Notes: generated by a model from the letters alone, not told the origin. A stretch of 37,754 nt of DNA from Methanobacterium sp. (GCA_003158115.1 PMGM01000055.1:1-37754); one strand, 5' to 3'. Positions 9,709 through 17,615 are shown, numbered from the stretch's first letter. Numbers and translations are program-made.

Positions 9709-10782
9709 TTATTTCATTGCTTTCAAACGTACTTCAGGTTCGAGTGCTCTAGGTTCTGCTGCTACTATTGCAGCTCCTTTAGCTACTACAGTCATTGGAT
9801 CATCTGATATTTCTACTGGAACTCCAACTTCTTCGTAGATTCTGTCTTTTAACCCTCTAAGTTGGGATGTACCACCAACAACCACAGTTTTGTTGTAAAC
9901 ACCAGATATAAGTTCGGGGGACATTCTTTCTAGAACAAGTGAAAGTGCTTCAATTAATCTCAATACAATCGGTTCTGCTGCATCTGCAACTAATTTTGAG
10001 TCTAATTCTACCTGCTTAGGCTTGTTAGTTTCCATTGATTTTCCAATAGCGGTGGTGGTAATATTTTCATCGTCTCCACTTGAATGTACCATTCCAACTG
10101 CTATCTTGGCTTTTTCAGCTTCGTGTATTCCTATTTCAACACTATACAAATCTTTAACTCTATCAACGATATTTTTGTCGATGTCATCTCCACCGTCTCT
10201 TATGGTTTCGATGTCTGTAATTCCTCCAAGGGATATTACAACGATATCACTCGATCCAGCGCCAATATCTATTACCATGGTACCTGCTGCTTCTGCTATT
10301 GGAAGACCTGCTCCTATGGCTGCTGATAGTCCTTCACTTATAACCAGTACATAGCTTGCACCAGCTTTAATACCAATCTCTTCTACAGCTCGTTTCTCAA
10401 CTTCAGATGCATCTCCAGGTATACCAATAACAATTCTGTCTATGGAGTCTGTTTTTTCGCCTGAACCTTTATCCATAGCATAGACTAAAAGTGCCTCAGC
10501 TTGAGCTATACTTTCTATAACTCCCTTTCTAAGTGGTCTTACTGCTATAATATCTTCAGGTGTTCTTCCTAGCATGGCTTTTGCTTCTTCTCCAACAGCT
10601 AATACATAGGATGAATCCTCTTTTTTCACTGCAACCACAGATGGAATTTTGTATAAGTCGAATTTATCTCCTGATGGTTTGGCAACAACGGTATTTAGGG
10701 TTCCTAAGTCTATCCCTAACGTATCAGTCAAAGCCTTTTTCTTAACATCTACTTCATCATTTTTCTTTAGAAAATCGAACAT
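9709..10782 (-). CDS. mreB: MreB-like actin homologue
   Basis: A 357-residue actin-fold ATPase of the MreB type. MreB proteins polymerise on the inner membrane and guide wall synthesis in rod-shaped cells; Methanobacteriales are rods with pseudomurein walls. Visible motifs are phosphate loop 1 (GIDLGTLNT, about 23-31), IPSVVAV, the PLRKGVIE block, phosphate loop 2 (VIDIGAGSSDIVV), GGDDIDKNIVD, and the adenosine loop VVVGGTSQLRGL. An N-terminal extension of about 20 residues (MFDFLKKNDEVDVKKK) precedes the fold, with an amphipathic start that could contact membrane. The C-terminus ends in a charged tail. A protein of unknown function is encoded one base upstream, so the two are surely co-transcribed. 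Confidence 0.9.
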   Translation of the reverse strand: MFDFLKKNDEVDVKKKALTDTLGIDLGTLNTVVAKPSGDKFDLYKIPSVVAVKKEDSSYVLAVGEEAKAMLGRTPEDIIAVRPLRKGVIESIAQAEALLVYAMDKGSGEKTDSIDRIVIGIPGDASEVEKRAVEEIGIKAGASYVLVISEGLSAAIGAGLPIAEAAGTMVIDIGAGSSDIVVISLGGITDIETIRDGGDDIDKNIVDRVKDLYSVEIGIHEAEKAKIAVGMVHSSGDDENITTTAIGKSMETNKPKQVELDSKLVADAAEPIVLRLIEALSLVLERMSPELISGVYNKTVVVGGTSQLRGLKDRIYEEVGVPVEISDDPMTVVAKGAAIVAAEPRALEPEVRLKAMK

Positions 10783-10783
10783 T

Positions 10784-11413
10784 TCACTCCTCCTTCAAAA
10801 TTTTATTAAATTCTATTACAAATATCTTGTTTATCTTGGCAATTTCCTTAATTTTTGGTATAAGTTCTTCTTCAGCAGATATTAAAACTGTAGATAATGC
10901 TACGTCGGCCATTTTGAACAAGGGGTCTATTGTGTTTCTTACAAATTCTGGTAGAATATTAGTTATATATACATCTGTTTCAATGAATCCTGTTGTTTTA
11001 TCCTCTATAAGATAATTAAGTTTTATTCTGGCTTTCTCACAGTCTCCCATGAACTTTTTTATACCATTCTCAGGACCTACTGTTAATATTAAATTCGGTT
11101 CATTCAACACGTAATACGGTGCTATTTTGAGATATGCTCCTCCATTATCTTTGCACATCAAACTTAAATCTCGTATTTTGTTGATATCACCGTGTAACAT
11201 AATGAAATCAAATTTTTTGGTTACAAATGACTCTTTGCTTGTTATATGTTCTCTGCAAAGAATTTTAACCCTTTCCTTGTCAGTTATAGCTGCGTATGCG
11301 ATGTTATTAACCATCTCTTCATTCCCGGCAATAACACACCATATTTCATCAGATTCCTGCATTGTTGAAACCTTTGCAGCTTGTCTCAAGGTTTTTATTT
11401 TATTCTCTATCAT
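10784..11413 (-). CDS. Conserved hypothetical protein paired with mreB
   Basis: A 209-residue soluble protein that I do not recognise by domain. It has no signal peptide or membrane segment. The N-terminus (MIENKIKTLRQAAK) is a charged helix. The middle has alternating strand and helix character (IWCVIAG, RVKILCREH, FDFIMLHGDI, AYLKIAPYYVL, LILTVGPENG), reading like a Rossmann-type alpha/beta fold without a clear glycine loop. The end is TVLISAEEELIPKIKEIAKINKIFVIEF. Its stop lies one base before the mreB start, so it is the first gene of a two-gene operon and a candidate MreB partner or regulator. That role is inference from position. The 650-base spacer upstream holds its promoter. Confidence 0.75.
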   Translation of the reverse strand: MIENKIKTLRQAAKVSTMQESDEIWCVIAGNEEMVNNIAYAAITDKERVKILCREHITSKESFVTKKFDFIMLHGDINKIRDLSLMCKDNGGAYLKIAPYYVLNEPNLILTVGPENGIKKFMGDCEKARIKLNYLIEDKTTGFIETDVYITNILPEFVRNTIDPLFKMADVALSTVLISAEEELIPKIKEIAKINKIFVIEFNKILKEE

Positions 11414-12067
11414 ATTAACCCGGTTTTGTTGTGGAAATGTTCATTAAATTTAATGTTAGGATAATGAATTTTTCAATTTATAATTGCTTTTATAATTTAC
11501 ACTCTCGTTATCTAAAAGTTTATAATATACATCATGTGTTTCACTTTTGACTTTATATACCTTATAGAATTTAATCTTATTATAACAATCTATTTTATAT
11601 TATGCAATCTTACGAAATAGTTTTAAAATAATTAAATAAAAGCTTTAAATCGGTTTTCAATCTATTATTGTCTTTAAAAATGTCATTATAGATTCACTTA
11701 ATAATATTTTATAATATATTTATAGTAGTTGATTTGAGAAAAAAATATGTTTTTTTAATGATAAATATTCCATTATAATTTTTTTTTTAACATTTGAATT
11801 TAATGCTCTTAATATGATAATATATAAAGTTTTAGATCATATTCATATTCAAACAGAAATAATAGGAACAATGCTAACTTAATATACTTCACTTTGTTAT
11901 ATTCTTAGATTAAAATTTATCAGACCTTATTAATTATCAAATAATGTTAATATAATAGGGAGTAGATTTAATAAGATTACATTATTTCATTAAAGAGTCA
12001 GCAAAGGTTTAAACACCTTTATTTGTATTAAAATTATTTATAAATTATTATTAAAGGGGACAGCGTA
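11414..12067. other. Divergent AT-rich spacer between the mreB operon and asd
   Basis: 654 bases without a supportable gene, between a minus-strand and a plus-strand operon, so promoters should point both ways. TATA-like boxes occur at 11551-11560 (TTTATATAC on the plus strand, TATATAAAG on the minus) and at 12037-12045 (TTTATAAAT), the latter too near the asd start for a normal leader. A perfect 6-bp hairpin (AAAGGT, loop of 6, ACCTTT) lies at 12003-12020. A small non-coding RNA could sit here, but nothing in the sequence proves one. Confidence 0.5.
12003..12020 (+). repeat. Short perfect inverted repeat upstream of asd
   Basis: AAAGGT at 12003-12008 and ACCTTT at 12015-12020 flank a 6-base TTAAAC loop, about 50 bases before the asd start. 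It could be an operator or a weak leader hairpin. In DNA this AT-rich, a 6-bp repeat may arise by chance. Confidence 0.3.
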
Positions 12068-12751
12068 GTGTTTGTTAAGGGGATTACTTTAAAAAAAATT
12101 GGAATTTTATTGACTATAGCCATTTTACCATTTTTTCTTGGTTATTTCTTCATCAGTTTCATCTTTCTTTCTATAATAGCATTCATAATGCAATTTTTTA
12201 GGGATCCAAAAAGGAATATACCCACAGAAGCAGGGGTTGTTGTTGCACCTGCAGATGGTAAGATATTGAAAGGAAAAATTGACTTCATGAACATTGTAAA
12301 TTCTACGGATGATCCTTTAATGAAACATATTTTAAAAGATGGAGAGAAAGGGATTCTGATAAGTACATTCATGTCACCATTTGATGTCCATGTACAACGA
12401 GCTCCAGTTTCAGGAAAGATAGTGAAGACACAATATTATCCTGGTAAGTTTAAGATTGCAATGGGTGATGTACGTACTGAAAACGAAAAGAATTTAATTG
12501 TTATTGATTCAGAGTATGGTAAAATAGGTGTTATTCAAATTTCAGGGTTTGTTGCAAGAAGAATTGTACAATATGTAAATGTTGGGGACACAGTAAAGAT
12601 TGGTGATAGGTTGGGAATGATACGATTTGGATCTAGGGTTAATTTAATAATCCCCTACGATAAATTCAAAGTAATGGTTTTTGAAGGTGAGAAACCTACA
12701 GCGGGAGAAACTATTATGGCGGAATTAGTTGAAGAAATGGATGTAACCTAA
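12068..12751 (+). CDS. asd: Archaetidylserine decarboxylase (phosphatidylserine decarboxylase family)
   Basis: A pyruvoyl-dependent enzyme that decarboxylates archaetidylserine to archaetidylethanolamine in membrane lipid synthesis. The 227-residue proenzyme has hydrophobic N-terminal segments (about 10-43) and then the catalytic domain: APADGKI with Asp63, FMSPFDVHVQRAP with His108, and the self-cleavage site RFGSR, where Ser189 would become the pyruvoyl group of the small alpha subunit. It is a short proenzyme, as in archaea and some bacteria. The start is GTG 12068 with AAAGGGG about 8 bases ahead. It precedes the archaetidylserine synthase gene by 26 bases; together they make the ethanolamine head group. 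Confidence 0.93.
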   Translation: MFVKGITLKKIGILLTIAILPFFLGYFFISFIFLSIIAFIMQFFRDPKRNIPTEAGVVVAPADGKILKGKIDFMNIVNSTDDPLMKHILKDGEKGILISTFMSPFDVHVQRAPVSGKIVKTQYYPGKFKIAMGDVRTENEKNLIVIDSEYGKIGVIQISGFVARRIVQYVNVGDTVKIGDRLGMIRFGSRVNLIIPYDKFKVMVFEGEKPTAGETIMAELVEEMDVT

Positions 12752-12777
12752 AATGGATCTGAAAGAGGTTTTTTAAA

Positions 12778-13497
12778 ATGAATATGAAGAAGTACATAGG
12801 TTATGCAGATCTGGTTTCAATGGGAAACGCTTCTTTCGGATTTTTATCTATCATAATGGTTTTAAATGGTTATCTAGCAGTTGCTGCACAGTTTATGCTA
12901 GTTGCAGTAATTTTTGATTCGTTAGATGGGTGGGTGGCACGAAAGACTAAACGAGTTGATAAGTTTGGATTTGGTGAAAATATTGACTCATTATCTGATG
13001 TAATTTCGTTTGGTGTTGCACCGGGAATGCTTTTGTATTCAGCATGCGAATCGTTTAGTATACCATACATTAATATAGTAGTAGCACTCCTAATACTATT
13101 ATGTGGGATTTTAAGACTCGCAAGGTTTAATGTAATTGCAGATTCGGGGGAAGGCTCAGATGAAAATTTTGTGGGCTTACCCATACCATCAACAGCCCTG
13201 ATCCTTGGATCATTTTACCTTTCAGGTATTTTCAGAGCAGACTTGGCACTTGTCATAATGGTAGTGGTATCGGTGTTAATGGTAAGCACAATTTCTTATC
13301 CAAAATTTAAAGGAATAAAAATTGTTTTTGCAGGTAGTGTACTGATAATTGCTACACTTTTGCCACAACACATTTTGGCAGCGGTGGCAAATATTCCCGC
13401 AAAGCTTTTATTCATTACCACATTAATATATTTATTAACGGTGCCTTTCATGGAATTATACGCCAAGCTTCGCAGAAGTGGTCCAAATGTTAGATAA
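12778..13497 (+). CDS. pssA: Archaetidylserine synthase (CDP-alcohol phosphatidyltransferase)
   Basis: This enzyme couples CDP-archaeol with L-serine to give archaetidylserine, the substrate of the upstream decarboxylase. The 239-residue integral membrane protein has the complete family motif: Asp47, Asp50-Gly51, Ala54-Arg55, Gly66, Asp70 and Asp74. These bind the CDP diphosphate and divalent metals. About six to eight hydrophobic segments are visible. The 3' end overlaps the next gene by 11-20 bases, so translation is coupled to the DUF515-like membrane protein. The specificity for serine and archaeol is inferred from the asd neighbour and the archaeal context. Confidence 0.93.
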   Translation: MNMKKYIGYADLVSMGNASFGFLSIIMVLNGYLAVAAQFMLVAVIFDSLDGWVARKTKRVDKFGFGENIDSLSDVISFGVAPGMLLYSACESFSIPYINIVVALLILLCGILRLARFNVIADSGEGSDENFVGLPIPSTALILGSFYLSGIFRADLALVIMVVVSVLMVSTISYPKFKGIKIVFAGSVLIIATLLPQHILAAVANIPAKLLFITTLIYLLTVPFMELYAKLRRSGPNVR

Positions 13498-14917
13498 GAT
13501 ACTAGGAAAAAAAGATAAAGATAAAAACGATACCCCTGATCTCAGGAAGAACGGAAAAAAATCTGATTCCGATAATTCTGATATCGGAGGACGACTTAAA
13601 GATATGGTAGGGAAAGTTTCAGGCAAATCTAAAGATAAAGATAGCGATGAGCCTAAATCTGATAATGGTAAGGTTAAATTAAGTAATGGGGATAAAAAAG
13701 CATCTCCTGATAATAAAATACCTAGACCCATGCCAAAACCTAAACCAAAACCACAACTTGATAAACCTCGTTTAAGACCGCCAGAGAAGAAAAAACCCGG
13801 AGCATTCGCGGGATTAGGCGGAGGGTTAGGGAAACAATTACCTGAAGATGATCAACGGACACTTGTTGGTGCAGCTGTTTTTGGTATTATTTTAATTATA
13901 CTAGTGGGGGCAGGATATTATTTCCTTGTTTATTCACCGTATCAACAAACATTAGTTAGTGCACAAAATGCCAAGATTAGTGAAGTCAACTCTTATTTCA
14001 AGGGTGCTCTGGCTAACGATCCAAATAAAAGCAGTTTATTGTTGAAGATTTCTGGTGCACAAACACCAGATCAGGCTCTTGCAGTGGACGTAATTGGTCC
14101 CGCTACTACTGATTGGAGGACTTATCAGACTCAACAGATTACTAATAAGTCGGATCCATATGGACGGGTACAAATAAGTTATTCGACTGCACCAACTGCG
14201 GCTACAAGTACAGTTGGGGATGCAAGTTCTGCTAACGTAAAAAATTTAATAGTTAAAAATGCAGATGCACAGACAATTGTTAATGAAGCCGATGCAAGTG
14301 TATTAGCTAATATGGACATAACAACACCGGATACTGTTGCTATTCCAGTATACTTATCTAGAATACAAGCTGCAGGGGGACTCCTTAATGTTGGGGATTC
14401 TGTAGATGTGTATCAGAATGTGAATACCACCCCTACAACAACAGGAAATAATACTACCGCAGTTTCTACAACAAATAGTGCAGCTCCGGAAATCAGTGGA
14501 GCTACAGTGCTTGCGATTTTGAGGGACACAACAAGTAGCAGTGATTATAATGCTAACTTGAGTTGTTCAACTGCTGTAAGTGTAGATGGTTCTGGGTTAG
14601 GTGTTTCAAGCGGATCAGAAGCAACAGGAACTATAGAACAGGTTTTACAAGCTGGAGCTTCAGGAAATTGGAACCAAGCACAGATAAATACACTTTTAAC
14701 AGCCTATGGGTGGAAATTATCTAACTTTGAAAGGGTTTCGAATCTTGGAGACATGTCTGCTAACTATCTGGTAGTTTTAGAGGTTCCTAGAGCAAATGCA
14801 CTATGGGTAATACAGAATGACAACTTCCTAGCCTCTTCGAGTTTGTATTTGGTGGTTCCAACTCAGAGCGCACCAACATGGATGATACAAGAACTTCATC
14901 AAATATATGGGTCATAG
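13478..14917 (+). CDS. DUF515-like single-pass membrane protein with a CpaB/RcpC-like segment
   Basis: A 479-residue protein I place in DUF515, a methanogen family of unknown function. Residues 1-125 are a highly charged, low-complexity K/D/S/P-rich cytoplasmic region, including a KPKPKPQ stretch near 88-93. One membrane helix follows (about 129-151), then a long Thr/Ser/Asn-rich extracytoplasmic domain. Part of that domain (IPVYLSRIQAAGGLLNVGDSVDVY) resembles the hinge of CpaB/RcpC and SAF-domain pilus proteins, which read roughly as a SIPVD segment, a G-rich stretch and PGDRVDV. No cell-wall sorting signal is seen. GTG 13478 or, more likely, ATG 13487 is the start; both overlap pssA. A surface-assembly role is inference. 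Confidence 0.75.
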   Translation: MVQMLDKILGKKDKDKNDTPDLRKNGKKSDSDNSDIGGRLKDMVGKVSGKSKDKDSDEPKSDNGKVKLSNGDKKASPDNKIPRPMPKPKPKPQLDKPRLRPPEKKKPGAFAGLGGGLGKQLPEDDQRTLVGAAVFGIILIILVGAGYYFLVYSPYQQTLVSAQNAKISEVNSYFKGALANDPNKSSLLLKISGAQTPDQALAVDVIGPATTDWRTYQTQQITNKSDPYGRVQISYSTAPTAATSTVGDASSANVKNLIVKNADAQTIVNEADASVLANMDITTPDTVAIPVYLSRIQAAGGLLNVGDSVDVYQNVNTTPTTTGNNTTAVSTTNSAAPEISGATVLAILRDTTSSSDYNANLSCSTAVSVDGSGLGVSSGSEATGTIEQVLQAGASGNWNQAQINTLLTAYGWKLSNFERVSNLGDMSANYLVVLEVPRANALWVIQNDNFLASSSLYLVVPTQSAPTWMIQELHQIYGS

Positions 14918-14951
14918 GAAATAATAAAACAAAATTTGATTCAAAAAAAAA

Positions 14952-15004
14952 TTGCAGCCCAAATTGTATTAGGGAATAAAAGGGTTGCAAATTAAGTTTT
15001 TTTT
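14952..15004 (+). terminator. Stem-loop with a T8 tail after the DUF515 gene
   Basis: A 9-bp stem (TTGCAGCCC at 14952-14960, GGGTTGCAA at 14982-14990, one G-U pair) with a 21-base loop is followed by eight T residues at 14997-15004. This looks like a bacterial-type intrinsic terminator and would separate the lipid/DUF515 transcript from the following secreted-protein and sortase genes. Archaea mainly need only the T tract, so the stem may instead protect the 3' end. Confidence 0.5.
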
Positions 15005-15057
15005 GAGTAATTTTAATCAATGGGGTAATGATTAAACCAGTTAATGGGGGTTAATTA

Positions 15058-15999
15058 ATGGTCTTCAATAGGGTTAATATTTTATTTGCCGCGTTAGCAG
15101 TTTTAGTTCTAATTTTAGGAGTCTCATGTACAATTGCAGCTGATGCAGCAAGCGATCAGGAAGCATGGATCCAAACAAATACTTCTACTTTAGCTTTCAC
15201 ATATCTTCAAGCCACGATACATGTAGTTATTAAAAATAATAATAATCACGCTGAATTTTTCAAAATAAGTCAATTATATTCTGGTGATGGTACTGTTAAT
15301 CCTACTATTGGTTGGAAGGTAATTTCTACTGACCCTACTGCAATTAGAATGGTTAATGTGCTTAACCCTGGTGGTGATCTAGGATGGGAAGTGGACTCTG
15401 GTCAAACAAGAGCAGTAACATTTACAATGGTTGCAACAGGAGTTCCATTTACAATAGAACGAACAGGGATATCAAATACTTTTTGGCCTGTAATTAACGA
15501 TCCAGGATTAACAGCTACTTGGTTTATGCCTGATGAAATAAATTTCTTAAATCCTAACCTTCAGCTTGAACTGTGGCAGGGACACTTTTTCTTCTTCTTA
15601 AAAAATATGGAGACCTCTGGACCTAGGGTAGAAGGTAATGTTAGGGCACCTATGGTTCCTATTAATTCAGCACTTACAACCTCTAATCCTACAATTGATT
15701 GGATTGATAGTGAATTTCCACAAGCCCAAACTGCAGCGTGGGATGTCACACTGTATCCCGGTCAAACCAAATCCTACTCATATACATATCAATGGCCATC
15801 AGGAAACACTGTTACTCCTGCAAACACACAGTCTCCGTCATCAAGAATAAATTCTCTACCCCTACCAGATCCGGCAGGTGATCCTAGTTCCGATCCTTTA
15901 ACCATACCCACCAAGAACACAGGACTTCCATATGGACTGTTAATAATAGGTGCAATAGTGATTTTAGCAGGAATTGGATACGCCAAATTTTTACGATAA
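15058..15999 (+). CDS. Secreted surface protein with a C-terminal sortase-type anchor, candidate sortase substrate
   Basis: A 313-residue protein of unrecognised family. Residues 1-30 form a Sec-type signal peptide (short basic start, hydrophobic core, likely cleavage after ADA). Residues 31-270 look like extracytoplasmic beta-sandwich material, Trp-, Asn- and Thr-rich. A Pro/Ser-rich linker (about 262-282) leads to a tripartite C-terminus: the polar motif PTKNTG (284-289), a hydrophobic helix (about 293-307) and the basic tail YAKFLR. That is the layout of a cell-wall sorting signal. The ATG is preceded by GGGGG. The 3' end overlaps the sortase gene by 26 bases, the strongest reason to see it as that enzyme's substrate. 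A plain C-terminal membrane anchor is the alternative. Confidence 0.8.
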   Translation: MVFNRVNILFAALAVLVLILGVSCTIAADAASDQEAWIQTNTSTLAFTYLQATIHVVIKNNNNHAEFFKISQLYSGDGTVNPTIGWKVISTDPTAIRMVNVLNPGGDLGWEVDSGQTRAVTFTMVATGVPFTIERTGISNTFWPVINDPGLTATWFMPDEINFLNPNLQLELWQGHFFFFLKNMETSGPRVEGNVRAPMVPINSALTTSNPTIDWIDSEFPQAQTAAWDVTLYPGQTKSYSYTYQWPSGNTVTPANTQSPSSRINSLPLPDPAGDPSSDPLTIPTKNTGLPYGLLIIGAIVILAGIGYAKFLR

Positions 16000-16759
16000 A
16001 CTTATTAGTTGGAAGTACATTAACATCAAAGAAATGATAAAACTTTCAACCCTTTTCGTTTTAATTGGAATGTTAATCATAACTCTCTATGGTTTAATTG
16101 AAGTGAGTTATTATGCATCCGCTGATAACCTTGTAGGAAATAATTCAGAGACTCCTTATTTGGAAATTCCTAAAATAGGTATTGATCAAGCTATAAATGA
16201 TAAATCAATAGATTATGGCATATATCATGATCCTAGATCTGCTGAACCAAGTTTTGGAACGGTTGCAATTTTTGGGCATAGAACTTTCTATGGATCTCCA
16301 TTTTTAAATCTTGATAAACTTCAAGCGGGGGATAATATCACTGTTGAGTGGCCTGGAATAGGTAATGTAGAATATCAAGTTATGAATTCAACAGTAGTTC
16401 CAGCTTCTTATATGCTATCAATTGAACAGGGTAAAGTTTTATTCTTAATAACTTGTTATCCTTTGGGATCAGACAAGGAAAGGTTGATGATTGAAGCTAA
16501 ACAAGAAAATATTTATCCTATCAACAAATCAGAAAAAAAACCAGCAGATAATCCTCCATATGCTATATTAATTATCATAGGATTCTTTGCAAGTGGTACT
16601 ATTTTAAGCTATTTCTATCCAATTAAACAGGATCAATATATCTTATTCATAGCAACAATAGCCATAACCATACTATTAATATACGCATTTTTATTCCCAA
16701 GTCCGCCTGATGCAATTGAATCTAAATTAGCATGGGTTAACGATCTATTCGGTGTTTAA
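15974..16759 (+). CDS. Sortase (class D/E-like transpeptidase) with C-terminal membrane segments
   Basis: Sortases cut a surface protein at its sorting motif through a Cys thioester and join it to a wall or protein nucleophile. The 261 residues show an N-terminal membrane helix (about 22-44) and a sortase barrel: YLEIPKIGID (62-71), IFGHRTFYGSPFLNLDKL with catalytic His102, and LFLITCYPLGSDKER with Cys161 and Arg170. The triad His-Cys-Arg is complete. Unlike common bacterial enzymes it then has about two further membrane helices (195-214, 222-242). The start is TTG 15974, overlapping the secreted-protein gene by 26 bases; an ATG at 16034 would still keep the membrane helix. Its 3' end overlaps mptD. 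Confidence 0.88.
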   Translation: MDTPNFYDKLISWKYINIKEMIKLSTLFVLIGMLIITLYGLIEVSYYASADNLVGNNSETPYLEIPKIGIDQAINDKSIDYGIYHDPRSAEPSFGTVAIFGHRTFYGSPFLNLDKLQAGDNITVEWPGIGNVEYQVMNSTVVPASYMLSIEQGKVLFLITCYPLGSDKERLMIEAKQENIYPINKSEKKPADNPPYAILIIIGFFASGTILSYFYPIKQDQYILFIATIAITILLIYAFLFPSPPDAIESKLAWVNDLFGV

Positions 16760-17129
16760 AATGGATGTAGATGAGAAATATTTTAAAAATATTACAAAAA
16801 GAGAAAGGGCAATTTTTGAGGGTGCCATAACTATGGGTGCATTGTTTCATCAATTTGTTGGAACTCCCGTTAGTATTAAAAATGTAGAGACTCTTGAAAA
16901 ATCTATTGCAGATGCAATGACACTTCAACCTTGTATTAATAAAGTGGAAATAAAAATAGATAGGGAAATACTTGATAAAGTTAAAAATGAGTTCGACTAT
17001 ATCTCGCTGACAGGGGAAATGTTAGATGTTAAAGTGGTGTCTGATTACTCAGATAAAAGAGCAATAATACGATTGAAGTTTATTCCAGAACTAAATTATC
17101 CATTGATGTTTGTTGAAGAAGTTTATTAA
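16752..17129 (+). CDS. mptD: Archaeal dihydroneopterin aldolase (tetrahydromethanopterin synthesis)
   Basis: MptD cleaves 7,8-dihydroneopterin to 6-hydroxymethyl-7,8-dihydropterin in the pathway to tetrahydromethanopterin, the C1 carrier of methanogenesis. The protein of 122-125 residues matches the archaeal family (formerly DUF372) and is unrelated to bacterial FolB. Family blocks are RERAIFEGAITMGALFHQF, with a conserved-type His, followed by GTPVS; CINKVEIKI; and the end RLKFIPELNYPLMFVEE. The start is GTG 16752 or, more likely, ATG 16761, just past the sortase stop; the GTG would overlap the sortase gene by 8 bases. Its coupling to a surface-protein sortase has no metabolic logic that I can see. 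Confidence 0.9.
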   Translation: MFKMDVDEKYFKNITKRERAIFEGAITMGALFHQFVGTPVSIKNVETLEKSIADAMTLQPCINKVEIKIDREILDKVKNEFDYISLTGEMLDVKVVSDYSDKRAIIRLKFIPELNYPLMFVEEVY

Positions 17130-17151
17130 TCCTACAACTAAAAAAATGAAC

Positions 17152-17160
17152 TTTATATAT
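17152..17160 (+). promoter_or_regulatory. TATA-like box before the DUF5518-like gene
   Basis: TTTATATAT lies about 62 bases before the next start, in the right place for a transcript starting near 17185 with a short leader and the AAAGGGGTG ribosome binding site at 17206-17213. It implies that this gene is transcribed separately from mptD. Sequence match only. Confidence 0.4.
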
Positions 17161-17220
17161 TTGTTGGAACATATTCTACTCTACAAAATGATATTACTAT
17201 AACAAAAGGGGTGATTAGTT

Positions 17221-17583
17221 TTGGTGAACTGGACAGCAGCATTTGTTGGATTTATAATGGCTGTAATATTTTCAAACGTGTTTGGATATTTCTTCCATTC
17301 AATAGGTATTGGTGTTGGATTATTCTTAGCAGGAATTATTGTAGGTCTTATGGTGGGTGGAGGTGTCTTAACAGGATTTGGTAATGGACTTGTTGCAGGC
17401 GCTTTTGGTGCAATAGTAATCTCAATAATCTTATTAATAGGTGGAACCATAACAGCTGGCCTAGCAGGATTTACAACAGCAGCAATTGCATCTGTTACGT
17501 GGATTGTTTATATTTTTGTTACCAGCGGATTTGTTGTAGGCGTTGGTGGTGCTATAGGATCTCTTATAAGTGGAAAGAACTGA
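17221..17583 (+). CDS. Small four-helix membrane protein (DUF5518-like)
   Basis: A 120-residue, glycine-rich integral membrane protein with about four hydrophobic helices (roughly 5-23, 27-48, 55-79, 83-108) and almost no soluble loops. Glycine patterns such as GIIVGLMVGGGVLTGFGNGLVAG match the DUF5518 type, common in Methanobacterium and haloarchaea and of unknown function. The start is TTG 17221 or GTG 17224, 7-10 bases after the AAAGGGGTG ribosome binding site. It has its own likely promoter and ends in an oligo-T terminator. No transport signature is visible, so no function is assigned. Confidence 0.75.
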   Translation: MVNWTAAFVGFIMAVIFSNVFGYFFHSIGIGVGLFLAGIIVGLMVGGGVLTGFGNGLVAGAFGAIVISIILLIGGTITAGLAGFTTAAIASVTWIVYIFVTSGFVVGVGGAIGSLISGKN

Positions 17584-17597
17584 ATTTCTCATAATTC

Positions 17598-17615
17598 TTT
17601 TTTCAAATTTTTTTT
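17598..17615 (+). terminator. Double oligo-T terminator after the DUF5518-like gene
   Basis: Runs of six T (17598-17603) and eight T (17608-17615) follow the stop within 35 bases and fit an archaeal intrinsic terminator between this gene and the converging larB. Confidence 0.55.

Noticed and set aside
15058..15150. A lipobox around Cys24 of the secreted protein
   Set aside because: The residues before the cysteine (G-V-S) lack the hydrophobic residue expected at -3, and a normal signal peptidase I site follows at ADA.
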